Source: JAQVEM01 sp964616545 (GTDB taxonomy: Bacteria; Actinomycetota; Humimicrobiia; Humimicrobiales; Humimicrobiaceae). From it: DNA of 64,000 bases. The notes beneath the pieces were generated by a model that worked only from the letters and a program-made list of their open reading frames with translations, searched no databases and was not told the DNA's origin. The DNA lies in NCBI GenBank assembly GCA_964616545.1, contig CAZTUA010000041.1, positions 1-64,000 on the forward strand, in the 5' to 3' direction. Shown in pieces: positions 8,673 through 18,158 of the stretch. Positions within the stretch are counted from its first letter, which is position 1. Each line of letters starts with the position of its first letter. A program made the position numbers and the translations under genes.

Positions 8673-8694
8673 CATACAGGTTCATCAGTTATTA

Positions 8695-9987
8695 TTAATA
8701 GGAATCCATCGCACTATCTTCAATTTCAGAAAGAACAGTATCAAGGTCTTTTCCGCCCACAAAGTCCAGAGTGCCTGTCCAGAAAGAACCGGACCCTACA
8801 GCTGCTGGCATAAGATCAGACGCATCAAAACGGAAAACTTCAGCACTTACTACCATTTCAGCCATTTTCTTTGTAAGCTCATCAGGATAAGCATCAAGGC
8901 TTACTGCTTTATTAGGCGAAATGAATCCGCCGCCGCTGGCAGCCCATATTTCCTGAGGCTCTGCAGTAGCCAGATATTTCATAAATTCCCTGGCTTCCGG
9001 TGTGTCATTAAGCATAACTATCAAATCAGCACCGCCCAGAACCGGTACCCCGTATTCTGAATCAATAGAGGGAAATGGGAAGAAATCATAATCTGTGCCG
9101 ACTTCCAGCCCTTCAGGGAAAAATCCTGTTATAAAACTGGCCTGGCGATGCATATAAGCGCCCGGAGGATCTGTAAATAACACAGCAGGAGCATCTCCAA
9201 AATTGGTTGTAAGCGTCCCTGTAGTTCCTCCATACTGGTAATCTTCATTTAGAACTATCTCGCCGAATACTTCCCATGCATTTTTAACTGCTTCATCTGT
9301 CCAGGGTATCTCATGGCTAACCCATTTGTCATAAACATCAGGTCCGGCTGTCCTGAGCATTATATCCTCAATCCAGTCGGTAGCCGGCCATCCGCTCGCA
9401 GCATCACTTTCAAAACCAATAGCCCAAGGCGTACCGCCATCCGAAACAATTTTATCAGATAAAGCTATCAGTTCGTCCCAGTCAGCAGGTACTTCGTACC
9501 CTCCTGCTGAAAAAGCTGACGGGCTATACCAGATAAGGCTTTTGTTTGCTACCTTATAAAATATACCATACAGTGTATCATCGTAGCTGGCCAGATCCAG
9601 CCATGCTTCTGCATAATTACTATTGAGTTCATCCATATCCATGAACTCACTGATATCAACCAGTGCATCATCCCCGGCCAATTCATACATCTGGCCTGGA
9701 TTGGGGAGTATTGCAATATCCGGAGGATTTCCTGCCTGTACCCTGGTGGTAAGAACAGCAGCCAGGTCCCTGGTACCCTCAAATGCCATACCTATGCCAG
9801 TATCTTCGGTAAATGGGAAAACAGCTTCCTGAAAACTTGTCAGCTCATCTCCTCCCCACGTACCGATAACAGTTACTACGCTGGGTGCTGCTTCTTCTGG
9901 AGCTGCCTCTTCTCCGCAGCCGGTACCTGCAAGCATCATTGAAACCGCAAATACCGCCGCCATAAATCCAATAAATATTTTTTTCAT
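8695..9987 (-). CDS. Sugar ABC transporter substrate-binding lipoprotein
   Basis: About 430 residues of the family 1 extracellular sugar-binding fold. A lipoprotein signal peptide (KKIFIGFMAAVFAVSMMLAG) ends in the lipobox AGTGC, followed by an acidic/Ala/Pro linker. Family-like features include VIGTWGGDELTSFQEAV at the N-terminal lobe and KYLATAEPQEIWAASGGGFISP near the C terminus. The open frame reaches 10044, but AAGGAGG lies just upstream of the ATG at 9987 and only that start gives a proper signal peptide. It captures the sugar for the permeases encoded downstream. The ligand is probably an oligoglucoside, by context with GH65 and GH1. Confidence 0.9.
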   Translation of the reverse strand: MKKIFIGFMAAVFAVSMMLAGTGCGEEAAPEEAAPSVVTVIGTWGGDELTSFQEAVFPFTEDTGIGMAFEGTRDLAAVLTTRVQAGNPPDIAILPNPGQMYELAGDDALVDISEFMDMDELNSNYAEAWLDLASYDDTLYGIFYKVANKSLIWYSPSAFSAGGYEVPADWDELIALSDKIVSDGGTPWAIGFESDAASGWPATDWIEDIMLRTAGPDVYDKWVSHEIPWTDEAVKNAWEVFGEIVLNEDYQYGGTTGTLTTNFGDAPAVLFTDPPGAYMHRQASFITGFFPEGLEVGTDYDFFPFPSIDSEYGVPVLGGADLIVMLNDTPEAREFMKYLATAEPQEIWAASGGGFISPNKAVSLDAYPDELTKKMAEMVVSAEVFRFDASDLMPAAVGSGSFWTGTLDFVGGKDLDTVLSEIEDSAMDSY

Positions 9988-10080
9988 TTTTTCTAACCTC
10001 CTTTTAAAATAACTAACCAGCCAAGAATTCCCTATATACATCACCTCCCGTAAATAGTTTCATTATTTTATATTTATATA

Positions 10081-11106
10081 TTATTTACAGCCGCAAGACT
10101 TTCTGATAATCATATTTGCGTCAAGAATGATTTTCCTGCTCTTTTTCTCTTCCTCCTCAATAATATTTATAAGAAGGTTTGCTGCGTTCATTCCTATATC
10201 AAACCCCGGTAGATTTATTGTTGTCAGTGAAGGATCGACATATTCAGATAAATTAATATTATCAAATCCAGCCAGCGCCATATCAGCTGGAATCTGCATG
10301 CCCTTTTTCTTTATTGCATCCATAACGCCAAAAGCCACAACATCGGAAGCCACAAAAATAGCTGTAGGAGGATTTTTTAAAGATAGTAAGTTTTGTGCTA
10401 CCCTGTAACCGCTCTGCGGTGTAAAATTTCCTATACCAACAATCTCTTCACTAAAATCTATTTTCCCGTCTTTAAGTGCTTCCCTGTAACCCTGCAGCCT
10501 TAATTTACTTGCCGTGTAATTTAGAGGGGCATTGGTAATAATTGCAATTCTCTCATGACCATGGGATATAAGATGATTAACTATTTTTTTTGACGCTTCT
10601 ACATTATCTATATCAGAACAGCTAAAATCTCCATCCTCTGTCTGACCTATTAATACAATCGGGAAATCTTCTTCTCTCAGCTTTAGAATTTCTTCATCAT
10701 CTGACCGGGGGCCGGATAAAATTATACCATCTATTCTTTTTTCCCTTGCCAGATGATAATAATTATCTTTGTTACTCTTATCTTCAATATATTGAAGTAA
10801 TATCTTGTAATCTTTTTTTGCCGCTACATTATTTATTCCCAGAATAACCTGCGGGATTAACACGTCAGAAAATACACTTCCAAGCTCCTGGCATAAAACG
10901 AGACCGAGTGTTTTTGAATGTTTCTTTACGAGACTTTTTGCTATTGCATGCGGGTAATAATCGAGCTTCCTGGCTATATCCAGAACCTTTTTACGTGTTT
11001 TTTCAGATATTTTCATATCCATTCGATTATTCAACACAAAAGATACTGTTGTCCTGGAAACGTTAGCCATCCTGGCTATGTCTTTCATGCTAGTGTTTTT
11101 TTTCAT
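10081..11106 (-). CDS. LacI family transcriptional repressor of the sugar locus
   Basis: About 341 residues. The N-terminal helix-turn-helix is SMKDIARMANVSRTTVSFVLNN, followed by the hinge helix region and a periplasmic-binding-protein-like effector domain (GIILSGPRSDDEE, AIFVASDVVAFGVMDAIKKKG, LAGFDNINLSEYVDPSLTTI). The C terminus ends in SCGCK, with two Cys. It is the first gene of the minus-strand sugar operon, 93 nt before the binding-protein gene. The start at 11106 is chosen because the longer GTG start at 11127 lies inside the operator repeats; no clear RBS is visible. The operator at 11120-11152 overlaps its own promoter, so autorepression is likely. Confidence 0.88.
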   Translation of the reverse strand: MKKNTSMKDIARMANVSRTTVSFVLNNRMDMKISEKTRKKVLDIARKLDYYPHAIAKSLVKKHSKTLGLVLCQELGSVFSDVLIPQVILGINNVAAKKDYKILLQYIEDKSNKDNYYHLAREKRIDGIILSGPRSDDEEILKLREEDFPIVLIGQTEDGDFSCSDIDNVEASKKIVNHLISHGHERIAIITNAPLNYTASKLRLQGYREALKDGKIDFSEEIVGIGNFTPQSGYRVAQNLLSLKNPPTAIFVASDVVAFGVMDAIKKKGMQIPADMALAGFDNINLSEYVDPSLTTINLPGFDIGMNAANLLINIIEEEEKKSRKIILDANMIIRKSCGCK

Positions 11107-11119
11107 AAGAAAAATGATT

Positions 11120-11152
11120 ACTAACACGTTTTAATAACTAACACGGTTTAAT
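11120..11152. promoter_or_regulatory. Tandem operator repeats for the LacI-type repressor
   Basis: Two direct 16-nt repeats, ACTAACACGTTTTAAT (11120-11135) and ACTAACACGGTTTAAT (11137-11152), differ at one base and are spaced 17 nt apart. Each has a CG-centred imperfect palindrome, as usual for LacI-family operators. They overlap the -10 box and start region of the repressor promoter. Confidence 0.65.
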
Positions 11153-11178
11153 TATATTAAATGTAATACTTTTGTCAA
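11151..11178 (-). promoter_or_regulatory. Promoter of the LacI repressor gene and sugar operon
   Basis: On the minus strand TTGACA (complement of 11173-11178), a 16-nt spacer and TATAAT (complement of 11151-11156). The rest of the 332-nt gap up to the GH1 gene is AT-rich; I see no other gene or clear hairpin in it. Confidence 0.75.
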
Positions 11179-11438
11179 TATTCTTTACCGCATCATTCAC
11201 TTTACCGGCCTTTTTATCAGACTGACAATTCAATTCTTCAGCTGGTTCTATAAAAAAATCGGACAGATATCCGGAATTTTCTTATGGGACCTTTTCTGTT
11301 ATTATCTGTATTCACTCAGAGTTTAAAAAATTTAATGATTTTTTTCTGCTTTAATCTTAAAATATATTCTGTAGTGTTTATCTATTTAAATATCTTTACG
11401 TTAGTTTTTAAGTGAAAATCAACCTGTAAAAATATTTT

Positions 11439-12659
11439 ATGACAGACTCGATAAGTTTTCCGGATAACTTTATTTTTGGAACCTCGACATCAGCCTTCCA
11501 GATAGAAGGTGCAGGATATACGGAATGGAAAGATTTCATTGGAGCCGACGGAATAAAGCTTGATGCAGCTATCGGCCATTACCAGAAATATAAAGAAGAC
11601 CTTGAATATATATTATATCTGGGAAATGCCTACCGCTTCAGCATGGACTGGTCCAGGCTCCAGAGAAGCCCTTACGGCCCTCTTGATAGTGAAACTGTAA
11701 AACACTATATGGAAATATTTAAAACACTGAAAAGTGAGAATAAAAAAATAATGCTTGTACTGAATCACTTTTCAAATCCAGTGTGGTTCTTTAATAAAGG
11801 AGGCTGGGCTTCCGGAAAAACCTCCGGAATTTATCTTGATTATGTAAAAAAAGTGCTTGATAAATTTTCAGATTATATTGATTATATAAATACATTTAAT
11901 GAACCGGGAGCCTATGCTATTATGGCATATATCCTAAAAGAATTCCCCCCGAAAAGATTCAACCCGTTCCTGAGAAAAAAAGCCCTGAATAATATGTCTG
12001 AAGCTCATAAAACTGTTTATGATTATGTAAAGAAAAATTATCCCCGTATAGAGGTAGGCATATCCCAGGCTTCCATGTTTATACAGACTCTTAATAAACG
12101 GTCTATCTGGCAAAAATTTTTAAATTGGTTCCTGGATTACTATATGTTCGAACATGTCCACCAGATGTTTGCCGGTGACGGGAAAACGGACTATATCGGA
12201 TTCAGTTATTACGGAAGGATATTAGTTTCAAGACATCTTGTCATGGCTTATGAGGAAAGAGGGAGGAAAATACTGGACAGACTCGGCCTTGAATATGACG
12301 ACATGTGGGAGACTTATCCGGAGGGCATATATCAACTCATAAAAAAGTTTTATAAAAAATACTTAAAACCGATAATTATTACAGAAAATGGAACCTGCAC
12401 AGACAATGATAACCTGAGGATTAAAAATCTATACAATCACTTATATTATATAAAGAAAGCCATTGATGAGGGTATAGATGTCAGAGGTTACTTTCACTGG
12501 TCGACTTTTGATAATTATGAACTTGCTCACGGGCCATCCAGAAGATTCGGACTGGTTTCAGTAGATTACAATTCTCCTGACCTGAAAAGAGAATTAAAAG
12601 AATCTGGCAGATATTATCATAAGATTTCAAATTCCAATAAACTATTAAGGTACCCGTGA
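11439..12659 (+). CDS. Glycoside hydrolase family 1 beta-glycosidase
   Basis: 406 residues, slightly shorter than the usual 440-480. It has the GH1 N-terminal signature FPDNFIFGTSTSAFQIEG, the acid/base Glu in NTFNEPG (E155) and the nucleophile Glu in IITENG (E316). GYFHWSTFDNYEL and RRFGLVSVDY are the aglycone and glucose-binding segments near the C terminus. It hydrolyses beta-linked glucosides or galactosides; whether the substrate is phosphorylated cannot be told. No signal peptide, so it acts in the cytoplasm. It is divergent from the LacI-controlled operon across a shared 332-nt region, so co-regulation is plausible. Confidence 0.88.
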   Translation: MTDSISFPDNFIFGTSTSAFQIEGAGYTEWKDFIGADGIKLDAAIGHYQKYKEDLEYILYLGNAYRFSMDWSRLQRSPYGPLDSETVKHYMEIFKTLKSENKKIMLVLNHFSNPVWFFNKGGWASGKTSGIYLDYVKKVLDKFSDYIDYINTFNEPGAYAIMAYILKEFPPKRFNPFLRKKALNNMSEAHKTVYDYVKKNYPRIEVGISQASMFIQTLNKRSIWQKFLNWFLDYYMFEHVHQMFAGDGKTDYIGFSYYGRILVSRHLVMAYEERGRKILDRLGLEYDDMWETYPEGIYQLIKKFYKKYLKPIIITENGTCTDNDNLRIKNLYNHLYYIKKAIDEGIDVRGYFHWSTFDNYELAHGPSRRFGLVSVDYNSPDLKRELKESGRYYHKISNSNKLLRYP

Positions 12660-12924
12660 TTAAATGGCGGCCGGTCAAATAATAACGCCGGCAATAACTT
12701 TAGTAGCAGCTGTACAGGATTTTCATGATTGAATTTACATATAATGTGGAACAAAAATAATTCTTAATAACCTGAAATTTTAAAAATTTTTATAGCTTTT
12801 TATGTGGGCGGCAAGCTTTAGCATATTTATTATTTTTTAAAATTTATAGCTTGTATTTTATCAATTCATACCTTAAGATTGTATAATAATTTATCTGAGA
12901 TATTATATTATTTTTTAGGTTGTT

Positions 12925-14136
12925 ATGGATTCATTTCTCTTATATCAATATATCATAACCGGGATTCTGGTACTGTTTTTACTGAACTTTATTATTAATA
13001 ACATAGTATTCAAAAGTACTGCCAGTTACACGCTTCCTGCTGATATATCTAAATCACCGCCGCTTGTTTCAGTATTAATTCCTGCCAGAAATGAAGAGGC
13101 TAACATAAAAAGGTGTTTAAAATCGCTTCTCAAGCAGGATTATCCCAATATTGAAGTGCTGGTACTGGATGATAATTCCACTGACAATACTTCAACAATT
13201 GTAAGGCAAATTGAAAAAAGGGACAGCAGAGTAAAGCTTATTACCGGTAAACCATTAAAGAGAGGCTGGCTCGGGAAAAGCTATGCATGCTGGCAGTTAT
13301 CAAAATATGCAAAAGGCAAATATATATTTTTTACGGACGCAGATACATTCCACTTCAAAAATTCTATCTCAAACATACTGGGCTGCCTTATTAAAAATAA
13401 CCTTGATGCGCTCTCTGCAATTCCGAGACAGATAATGATAACCCTGAATGAGAGACTTGTTGTCATATGGGTTTACTTTGGGATTCTTAGCCTTATGCCG
13501 CTTTTTCCTGTGAAATATACAAAAAGCCCATTGTTCAGCACCGCCAATGGCCAGTGCATATTATTTAAAAGCGATGTATACAGGAAAATTGATGGGCACA
13601 GGTCAATAAAAAATAAAATTCTTGAGGATATACACATCTCGAAACAGGTAAAAAGACATGGATACAAATTTATGATTTTCGACGGAAGCAAAAATATACA
13701 TTGCAGAATGTACAGAAATCTTGGCGAGATTATACCGGGCTTTTCAAAGTTCATGTTAGCCGCTTTTGATTACAGTGTACTTACACTGGCTGTTGTTATT
13801 TTCATGATTACAGCATTGTTTTTGTTGCCGTTTCTTTTATTACCCATGGGAGTTCTACTATTTAACTGGCCGGATACAATAATAAACCTGATTATTATAC
13901 AGATTTTTATAATCCTTTTTATGAGAATTATTATGGCTATCCGGCTCAAAAACAGGGTCATTGATTGTTTTCTGCATCCTCTTTCAATGCTGCTTATAAT
14001 TATGATCTGCATAAATTCCGTTTTCCAGGCAAGGTCTGCCGGGGGTGTCCGATGGAAGGACAGAGGATACGATGTCAGCAGAAAAGATTATCTGGATTTA
14101 ATTGATGAGTATGAAAGCCAGAAGAGCTACCGTTAA
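12925..14136 (+). CDS. Family 2 membrane glycosyltransferase, CrtQ-like
   Basis: 403 residues. An N-terminal membrane anchor (YQYIITGILVLFLLNFIINNIVF) is followed by a GT-A catalytic domain (PLVSVLIPARNEEANIKRCLKSL, VLDDNSTDNT, then GWLGKSYACWQL and FFTDADTFH with the metal-binding DAD). Three to four C-terminal membrane segments follow. The GWLGK-ACWQ and DADT motifs are typical of the CrtQ/glycosyl-4,4'-diaponeurosporenoate transferase group, which glycosylates lipid-like acceptors. No carotenoid genes are nearby, so the real acceptor is unknown; a membrane glycolipid is a reasonable guess. Confidence 0.8.
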   Translation: MDSFLLYQYIITGILVLFLLNFIINNIVFKSTASYTLPADISKSPPLVSVLIPARNEEANIKRCLKSLLKQDYPNIEVLVLDDNSTDNTSTIVRQIEKRDSRVKLITGKPLKRGWLGKSYACWQLSKYAKGKYIFFTDADTFHFKNSISNILGCLIKNNLDALSAIPRQIMITLNERLVVIWVYFGILSLMPLFPVKYTKSPLFSTANGQCILFKSDVYRKIDGHRSIKNKILEDIHISKQVKRHGYKFMIFDGSKNIHCRMYRNLGEIIPGFSKFMLAAFDYSVLTLAVVIFMITALFLLPFLLLPMGVLLFNWPDTIINLIIIQIFIILFMRIIMAIRLKNRVIDCFLHPLSMLLIIMICINSVFQARSAGGVRWKDRGYDVSRKDYLDLIDEYESQKSYR

Positions 14137-14183
14137 ACCTTAAAAATCTCTTATATTCTAAAATTATCTTAAAACACCATCAT

Positions 14184-15263
14184 TTAATTTTCCAGGATAT
14201 CGCCGGCTATTATATCTCCCACTTCACTCGTAGTGTAGCCCATCCTGCCCGCACTTAAACTATCAATTTTCATACAGGTATGTGCCACTGCTTTTTCAAT
14301 GGACCTGGCTGCTTCTTTCTCTCCCAGGTGCACGAGCATCATTCTTCCCGCTTCTATTGCGGCAAGGGGGTTTATCACATTTTTCCCCGTATATTTAGGA
14401 GCAGATCCCCCTATCGGTTCAAACATGGATGTCCCTTCCGGGTTTATGTTCCCACCGGCGGCAATTCCCATGCCTCCCTGTATCATTGCACCAAGGTCGG
14501 TGATTATATCGCCAAACATATTTGGCACTACCATAACATCATACCATTCAGGATTTTTTACGGTCCACATGCAGGCGGCATCTATGTGGTTATAATCGGT
14601 TTTAATATCAGAGAAGTTTTTTGACATTTCCGTAAACGCTCTATACCACAGGTCCCCTACATATGTCAGCACATTTGTTTTATTTACAAGAGTAAGCTTC
14701 CCTGGCTTTCCTTCTTTTTTTCTAGATCTTGCGAGATTAAAAGCATATTCCAGACAGCGGTCAACCATCTGCCTGTCGTAAACCATTACCTGGGTTGCAA
14801 TTTCATATGGAGAACCCTTTCTTGTTATACCGCCATGGCCCGTGTAAAGTCCGCCGGTATTTTCCCTTACCACCAGAAAATCTATATCTTCCGGTTTCTT
14901 ATCTTTTAATGGGCAATCAACACCAGGGTAAAGTTTTACCGGTCTTAAATTTATATACTGGTCAAGGGCAAATCTTAACTTTAACAAAATACCCACTTCA
15001 AGGATTCCAGGCTGCACATCAGGGTGCCCGATAGCTCCAAGATATATTGTTTTAAATTTCTTTAGTTCCTCAATTGCAGAATCCGGCAGTGTTTCCCCTG
15101 TTTTTAAAAATCTTTCTCCTCCAAAATCAAATCCGGTAAACTCAAAACTTATATTATGCTTTTTGCCGGCAGCTATAAGAACTTTTTTCCCTTCTTCAAT
15201 AACCTCCGGTCCCGTACCGTCTCCGGGTATAACTGCAATACTATAATTCCCTGTTCCAGCCAT
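14184..15263 (-). CDS. leuB: Isopropylmalate/isocitrate dehydrogenase family, probably 3-isopropylmalate dehydrogenase
   Basis: 359 residues of the beta-decarboxylating dehydrogenase family. AVIPGDGTGPEVIEEG opens the protein, LRFALDQYINLRPVKLYPG carries the substrate-binding arginines, and VVRENTGGLYTG, LVNKTNVL and MFGDIITDLGA hold the catalytic Tyr/Lys and the metal-binding Asp residues. GSAPKYTGKNVINPLA is the NAD-binding segment. It would oxidise 3-isopropylmalate in leucine synthesis, but the related tartrate/malate dehydrogenases share these motifs and no other leu genes are near. The family is secure, the exact substrate less so. Confidence 0.8.
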   Translation of the reverse strand: MAGTGNYSIAVIPGDGTGPEVIEEGKKVLIAAGKKHNISFEFTGFDFGGERFLKTGETLPDSAIEELKKFKTIYLGAIGHPDVQPGILEVGILLKLRFALDQYINLRPVKLYPGVDCPLKDKKPEDIDFLVVRENTGGLYTGHGGITRKGSPYEIATQVMVYDRQMVDRCLEYAFNLARSRKKEGKPGKLTLVNKTNVLTYVGDLWYRAFTEMSKNFSDIKTDYNHIDAACMWTVKNPEWYDVMVVPNMFGDIITDLGAMIQGGMGIAAGGNINPEGTSMFEPIGGSAPKYTGKNVINPLAAIEAGRMMLVHLGEKEAARSIEKAVAHTCMKIDSLSAGRMGYTTSEVGDIIAGDILEN

Positions 15264-15442
15264 GTCTTTCCTCCATATAATTAATTCTCAAAACAATTAC
15301 TGCTATATTATATATAAATACCCATATATTTCACTAATAATTTATCATAAATCCGGATACCGGCCGCAGTTGGAAAATACTAATTTCTCCAGATTTTATA
15401 AGGTTACCCATAAGATTATCTTTATGATTATTCTTATAACGC

Positions 15443-15865
15443 TTATTGCAGATTAATCAAACATGCCACAATATGCGGGATAAAAATTATCATCCCGATT
15501 ATTAATGCTATAAAAGATGCAATCAAAACCGTACCTGCGGCTATATCTTTTATATGTTCTGCAATTAATTTATATTCTTCTGTTACCAGGTCTATTATTA
15601 ATTCAAAAGCTGTATTTATCATCTCCAGGCAAATTACCATGCAGATAACCAGTATAATAAATATCCATTCAGTCGTGGAAATATGAAATAAAAACCCCGC
15701 AATGATAGCCAGGATCCCAAATATTAACTGTATCCTCAGGCTCTTCTCTGTTCTTAAAGCTCTGAATATACCTTTTATTGCGTACCTGAATGAGTAGAGT
15801 ATAGATTCCCTGCGATAGCTGTTTCGTTTTTTAATAAAACCCTTATTTTCTTTTTTAGCATTCAT
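15443..15865 (-). CDS. dgkA: Diacylglycerol/undecaprenol kinase family protein
   Basis: 140 residues with an N-terminal amphipathic region (SFRYAIKGIFRALRTEKSLRIQ) and three membrane helices. The signature EMINTAFELIIDLV carries the catalytic Glu and the Asn, and KDIAAGTVLI closes the active site, as in DgkA-type kinases. In monoderm bacteria this family mostly phosphorylates undecaprenol rather than diacylglycerol. It stands alone, with 119 nt between it and the next membrane protein gene. Confidence 0.88.
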   Translation of the reverse strand: MNAKKENKGFIKKRNSYRRESILYSFRYAIKGIFRALRTEKSLRIQLIFGILAIIAGFLFHISTTEWIFIILVICMVICLEMINTAFELIIDLVTEEYKLIAEHIKDIAAGTVLIASFIALIIGMIIFIPHIVACLINLQ

Positions 15866-15986
15866 TTTGTATCTGTACTACATTTTAGATTTAATCATTA
15901 ACTTCGTAAAGCCTTTTCCGTTAACAAACTGCATGCTGATGGAATCCTGGAGAAAGGGATAGGTTTTCTCTTGCTCTATATTATCT

Positions 15987-16892
15987 TTAGCCTTTGTTTA
16001 GATATAGAGTCCCTGCCGAGAATAGCAGCAATAAAAGGAACATATAGAAAGGAAACCATATTTCATTAAAGAAGTTAAAAGAACTTATAAAATTTTGAAC
16101 AATAAAAATTATAGCCATAATGATTACCGAGGATATCATGGTAAACATGCTTGCTTTTGTTATATCCTGATACTGTTTCTCATCGTACCATTCACTTGCA
16201 CCTTCTCTGATTTTTATTATCAGCCAGAATAGGACTATAAGAAAATAAGGGATTACAGATACCAGGCTCAAGACAATTACTCCTGCATCTACTGCCCATA
16301 ATAGCTGTGGATATACCATAAGATACAATACAGAAAAAATTGTAATCAGACCCAGGCCTGAAATTCCACTTAAAATACCAATGTACTGTGCATTAATAAA
16401 TATAGAATCATCCTTCAGGACTATCTCTTCGCTCTCCTTCCTGGCAGATTTCCCCGTCATTGCAAGCAAAACGAGCACAAGAATATAAAAGATAAAATGA
16501 AGTGCCTGACTCAGAAAAAGGATGATAAACTCCTGGGGCAGTCCAAAAATATATTCTTTTGAAATATCGCTCATAAGCGCAAAGTCCCCGAATAACATAA
16601 GTAATGAAATAATGCCTGTAAAAAATAGAAATGAACGGAGAAAGTTATCCCTTTTAAAAAAATTTAACTGCATAATTAGTGTAAAAATAGCTGCTGTATG
16701 GGACAGGCCAAGCAAAATATAAACCAGTGCGACAGGAATTGAAAATTTATTCATAAGTGCTTCAACATCTCCCGCATTTAAAATCACTTTCCTGAGCATA
16801 AAAAAAAATGTGTTTGTGAAAATAAGACCTGCGGCCGAACTCAGGCATAAAACCAGGGTTACATTATTACTTATTTTTAATAGTCTCCTCAT
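15987..16892 (-). CDS. Polytopic membrane protein paired with an XRE regulator
   Basis: 301 residues and about eight hydrophobic segments, starting VTLVLCLSSAAGLIFTNTFF and ending FPFYMFLLLLLFSAGTLYL. I do not recognise a catalytic motif or a named family. It follows the small XRE-type regulator by 16 nt, and such regulator/membrane-protein pairs (for example YozG-like regulators with DUF2975-type proteins) are common; their roles are poorly known. Confidence 0.75.
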   Translation of the reverse strand: MRRLLKISNNVTLVLCLSSAAGLIFTNTFFFMLRKVILNAGDVEALMNKFSIPVALVYILLGLSHTAAIFTLIMQLNFFKRDNFLRSFLFFTGIISLLMLFGDFALMSDISKEYIFGLPQEFIILFLSQALHFIFYILVLVLLAMTGKSARKESEEIVLKDDSIFINAQYIGILSGISGLGLITIFSVLYLMVYPQLLWAVDAGVIVLSLVSVIPYFLIVLFWLIIKIREGASEWYDEKQYQDITKASMFTMISSVIIMAIIFIVQNFISSFNFFNEIWFPFYMFLLLLLFSAGTLYLNKG

Positions 16893-16908
16893 TTTTATTC
16901 TCCTTTAT

Positions 16909-17133
16909 TTAATCTTCGGCAGGGTAGAATATCTCCTCTACGGATTTTTTAAAGAATCGTGCTATTTTTAGGGCCAGCAATACCGAAGGGTTAAATTTAC
17001 CTTTTTCTATAGAGTGGATTGTAAGCCTTGTCACACCTATTTCATTTGCCAGCTCCTGCTGGGAAATCTCATTATGTTCAAAACGGCATTTTCGTAAGTT
17101 ATTTCTAAGTTTAAATTCTTTTTTTACTGACAT
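16909..17133 (-). CDS. Short XRE/Cro-type DNA-binding regulator
   Basis: 74 residues, nearly all a helix-turn-helix: LRNNLRKCRFEHNEISQQEL, then ANEIGVTRLTIHSIEKGKFN as the recognition region, and LALKIARFFKKSVEEIFY at the end. This is the YozG-like short regulator pattern. It probably represses its own two-gene operon through the dyad at 17226-17249, which sits inside its promoter. Confidence 0.88.
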   Translation of the reverse strand: MSVKKEFKLRNNLRKCRFEHNEISQQELANEIGVTRLTIHSIEKGKFNPSVLLALKIARFFKKSVEEIFYPAED

Positions 17134-17225
17134 ATTGCCTTACCCGAAAATATATTCTTTAAACTACTGCCTAATACATGTTCACTGCCCTTTATGTAAT
17201 AAAAATATGTATATAATAATAATCA

Positions 17226-17255
17226 TAATGTATACTATTATATACATTAAGTCAA
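17226..17255 (-). promoter_or_regulatory. Promoter and operator dyad of the XRE regulator
   Basis: On the minus strand TTGACT (complement of 17250-17255) and TACATT (complement of 17227-17232) are 17 nt apart. A perfect 9-bp inverted repeat, TAATGTATA (17226-17234) and TATACATTA (17241-17249), fills the spacer and -10 region, as expected for autorepression. Confidence 0.6.
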
Positions 17256-17401
17256 GACTTTTTTATTCTCATCAACCCCTTTATTTTTCATATTATAAGG
17301 TTAATATATATATTACAGGGATTTATCAACAGAAATGCTTATTATAAGTATTTCTGCCAATTAAAATATTTCTGAGAATTGAGAAGGGAGAGTCTACAAA
17401 C

Positions 17402-17968
17402 ATGAAAAAATCACTTGGAGCAAAAACTATTATTTTCCCCACACCTGTACTTATTATCGGAACATACGACAGAAGTAATAGACCAAACCTCGCCACTGTC
17501 GCCTGGGGAGGTATCTGCTGTTCCGGGCCTCCCTGCGTGGCAGTTTCCCTGCGGAAAGCCAGGCATACCCATGACAATATTCTGGGGAAAAAAGCTTTTA
17601 CCGTAAATATACTTTCCGAGAACATGGTCAAAAGTGCTGATTACTATGGAATTGTTTCAGGAAAGAATGAGGACAAATTTTTAAAAACAAACATTACACC
17701 GGTAAAAAGTGAGCTTGTCGATGCACCCTATGGAAAAGAATTTCCTCTTGTGCTGGAATGCAGTCTTTTTAAAAGCATTGAATTAGGGGCTCATACTCAG
17801 TTTATCGGTGAGATTCTGGATGTAAAAGCAGAGGAATCCATCCTTAATTCAAACGCCCAGCCCGATATTGAAAAATACAGGCCATTTTCCTTTGACCCGG
17901 CGACTACCTGTTATTTCCGTACCGGTAAAATACTGGCAAAAGGCTTTTCTGCCGGTAAAGAAATCTAA
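17402..17968 (+). CDS. Flavin reductase-like domain protein
   Basis: 188 residues of the split-barrel FMN-binding flavin reductase family: KTIIFPTPVLIIGTYDRSNRPNLATVAWGG, then GPPCVAVSLRKARHTHDNILGKKAFTVNIL, and LGAHTQFIGEILDVK, where the conserved His helps bind FMN. The family includes reductases of flavins and some multi-subunit oxidoreductases. The conserved Cys pair (ICCSGPPC) is seen in anaerobic members. The partner is not known. It is a single gene with the RBS-like GGGAG 10 nt before the ATG. Confidence 0.85.
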   Translation: MKKSLGAKTIIFPTPVLIIGTYDRSNRPNLATVAWGGICCSGPPCVAVSLRKARHTHDNILGKKAFTVNILSENMVKSADYYGIVSGKNEDKFLKTNITPVKSELVDAPYGKEFPLVLECSLFKSIELGAHTQFIGEILDVKAEESILNSNAQPDIEKYRPFSFDPATTCYFRTGKILAKGFSAGKEI

Positions 17969-18013
17969 ATCTTTTTTTTGTTTCCGGAGACTGTTTTTAA
18001 AATACTTTGTAAC

Positions 18014-18042
18014 TTAAACGTTCAAAAAACGTTTAATATAAT
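18014..18042 (+). promoter_or_regulatory. Promoter with palindromic operator before the radical SAM gene
   Basis: A perfect 9-bp inverted repeat, TTAAACGTT (18014-18022) and AACGTTTAA (18028-18036), lies directly before TATAAT (18037-18042). The repeat covers the -35 region and spacer, so a repressor binding there would block the promoter. The binding protein is not identifiable. Confidence 0.55.
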
Positions 18043-18158
18043 AATAGGAGAACAGTCCTGATTTACTTTAGCTTTACACAAATCAGGCAACCTGTCAGAA
18101 TAAAACATGTTTTATTAACAAAAAATAAAAAAGTTTAAAGAGAAAAGAGAGAATCGCA

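Noticed and set aside
12660..12690. GCCGG/CCGGC hairpin after the GH1 gene
   Set aside because: Five base pairs with a 13-nt loop and no T tract; not a credible terminator.
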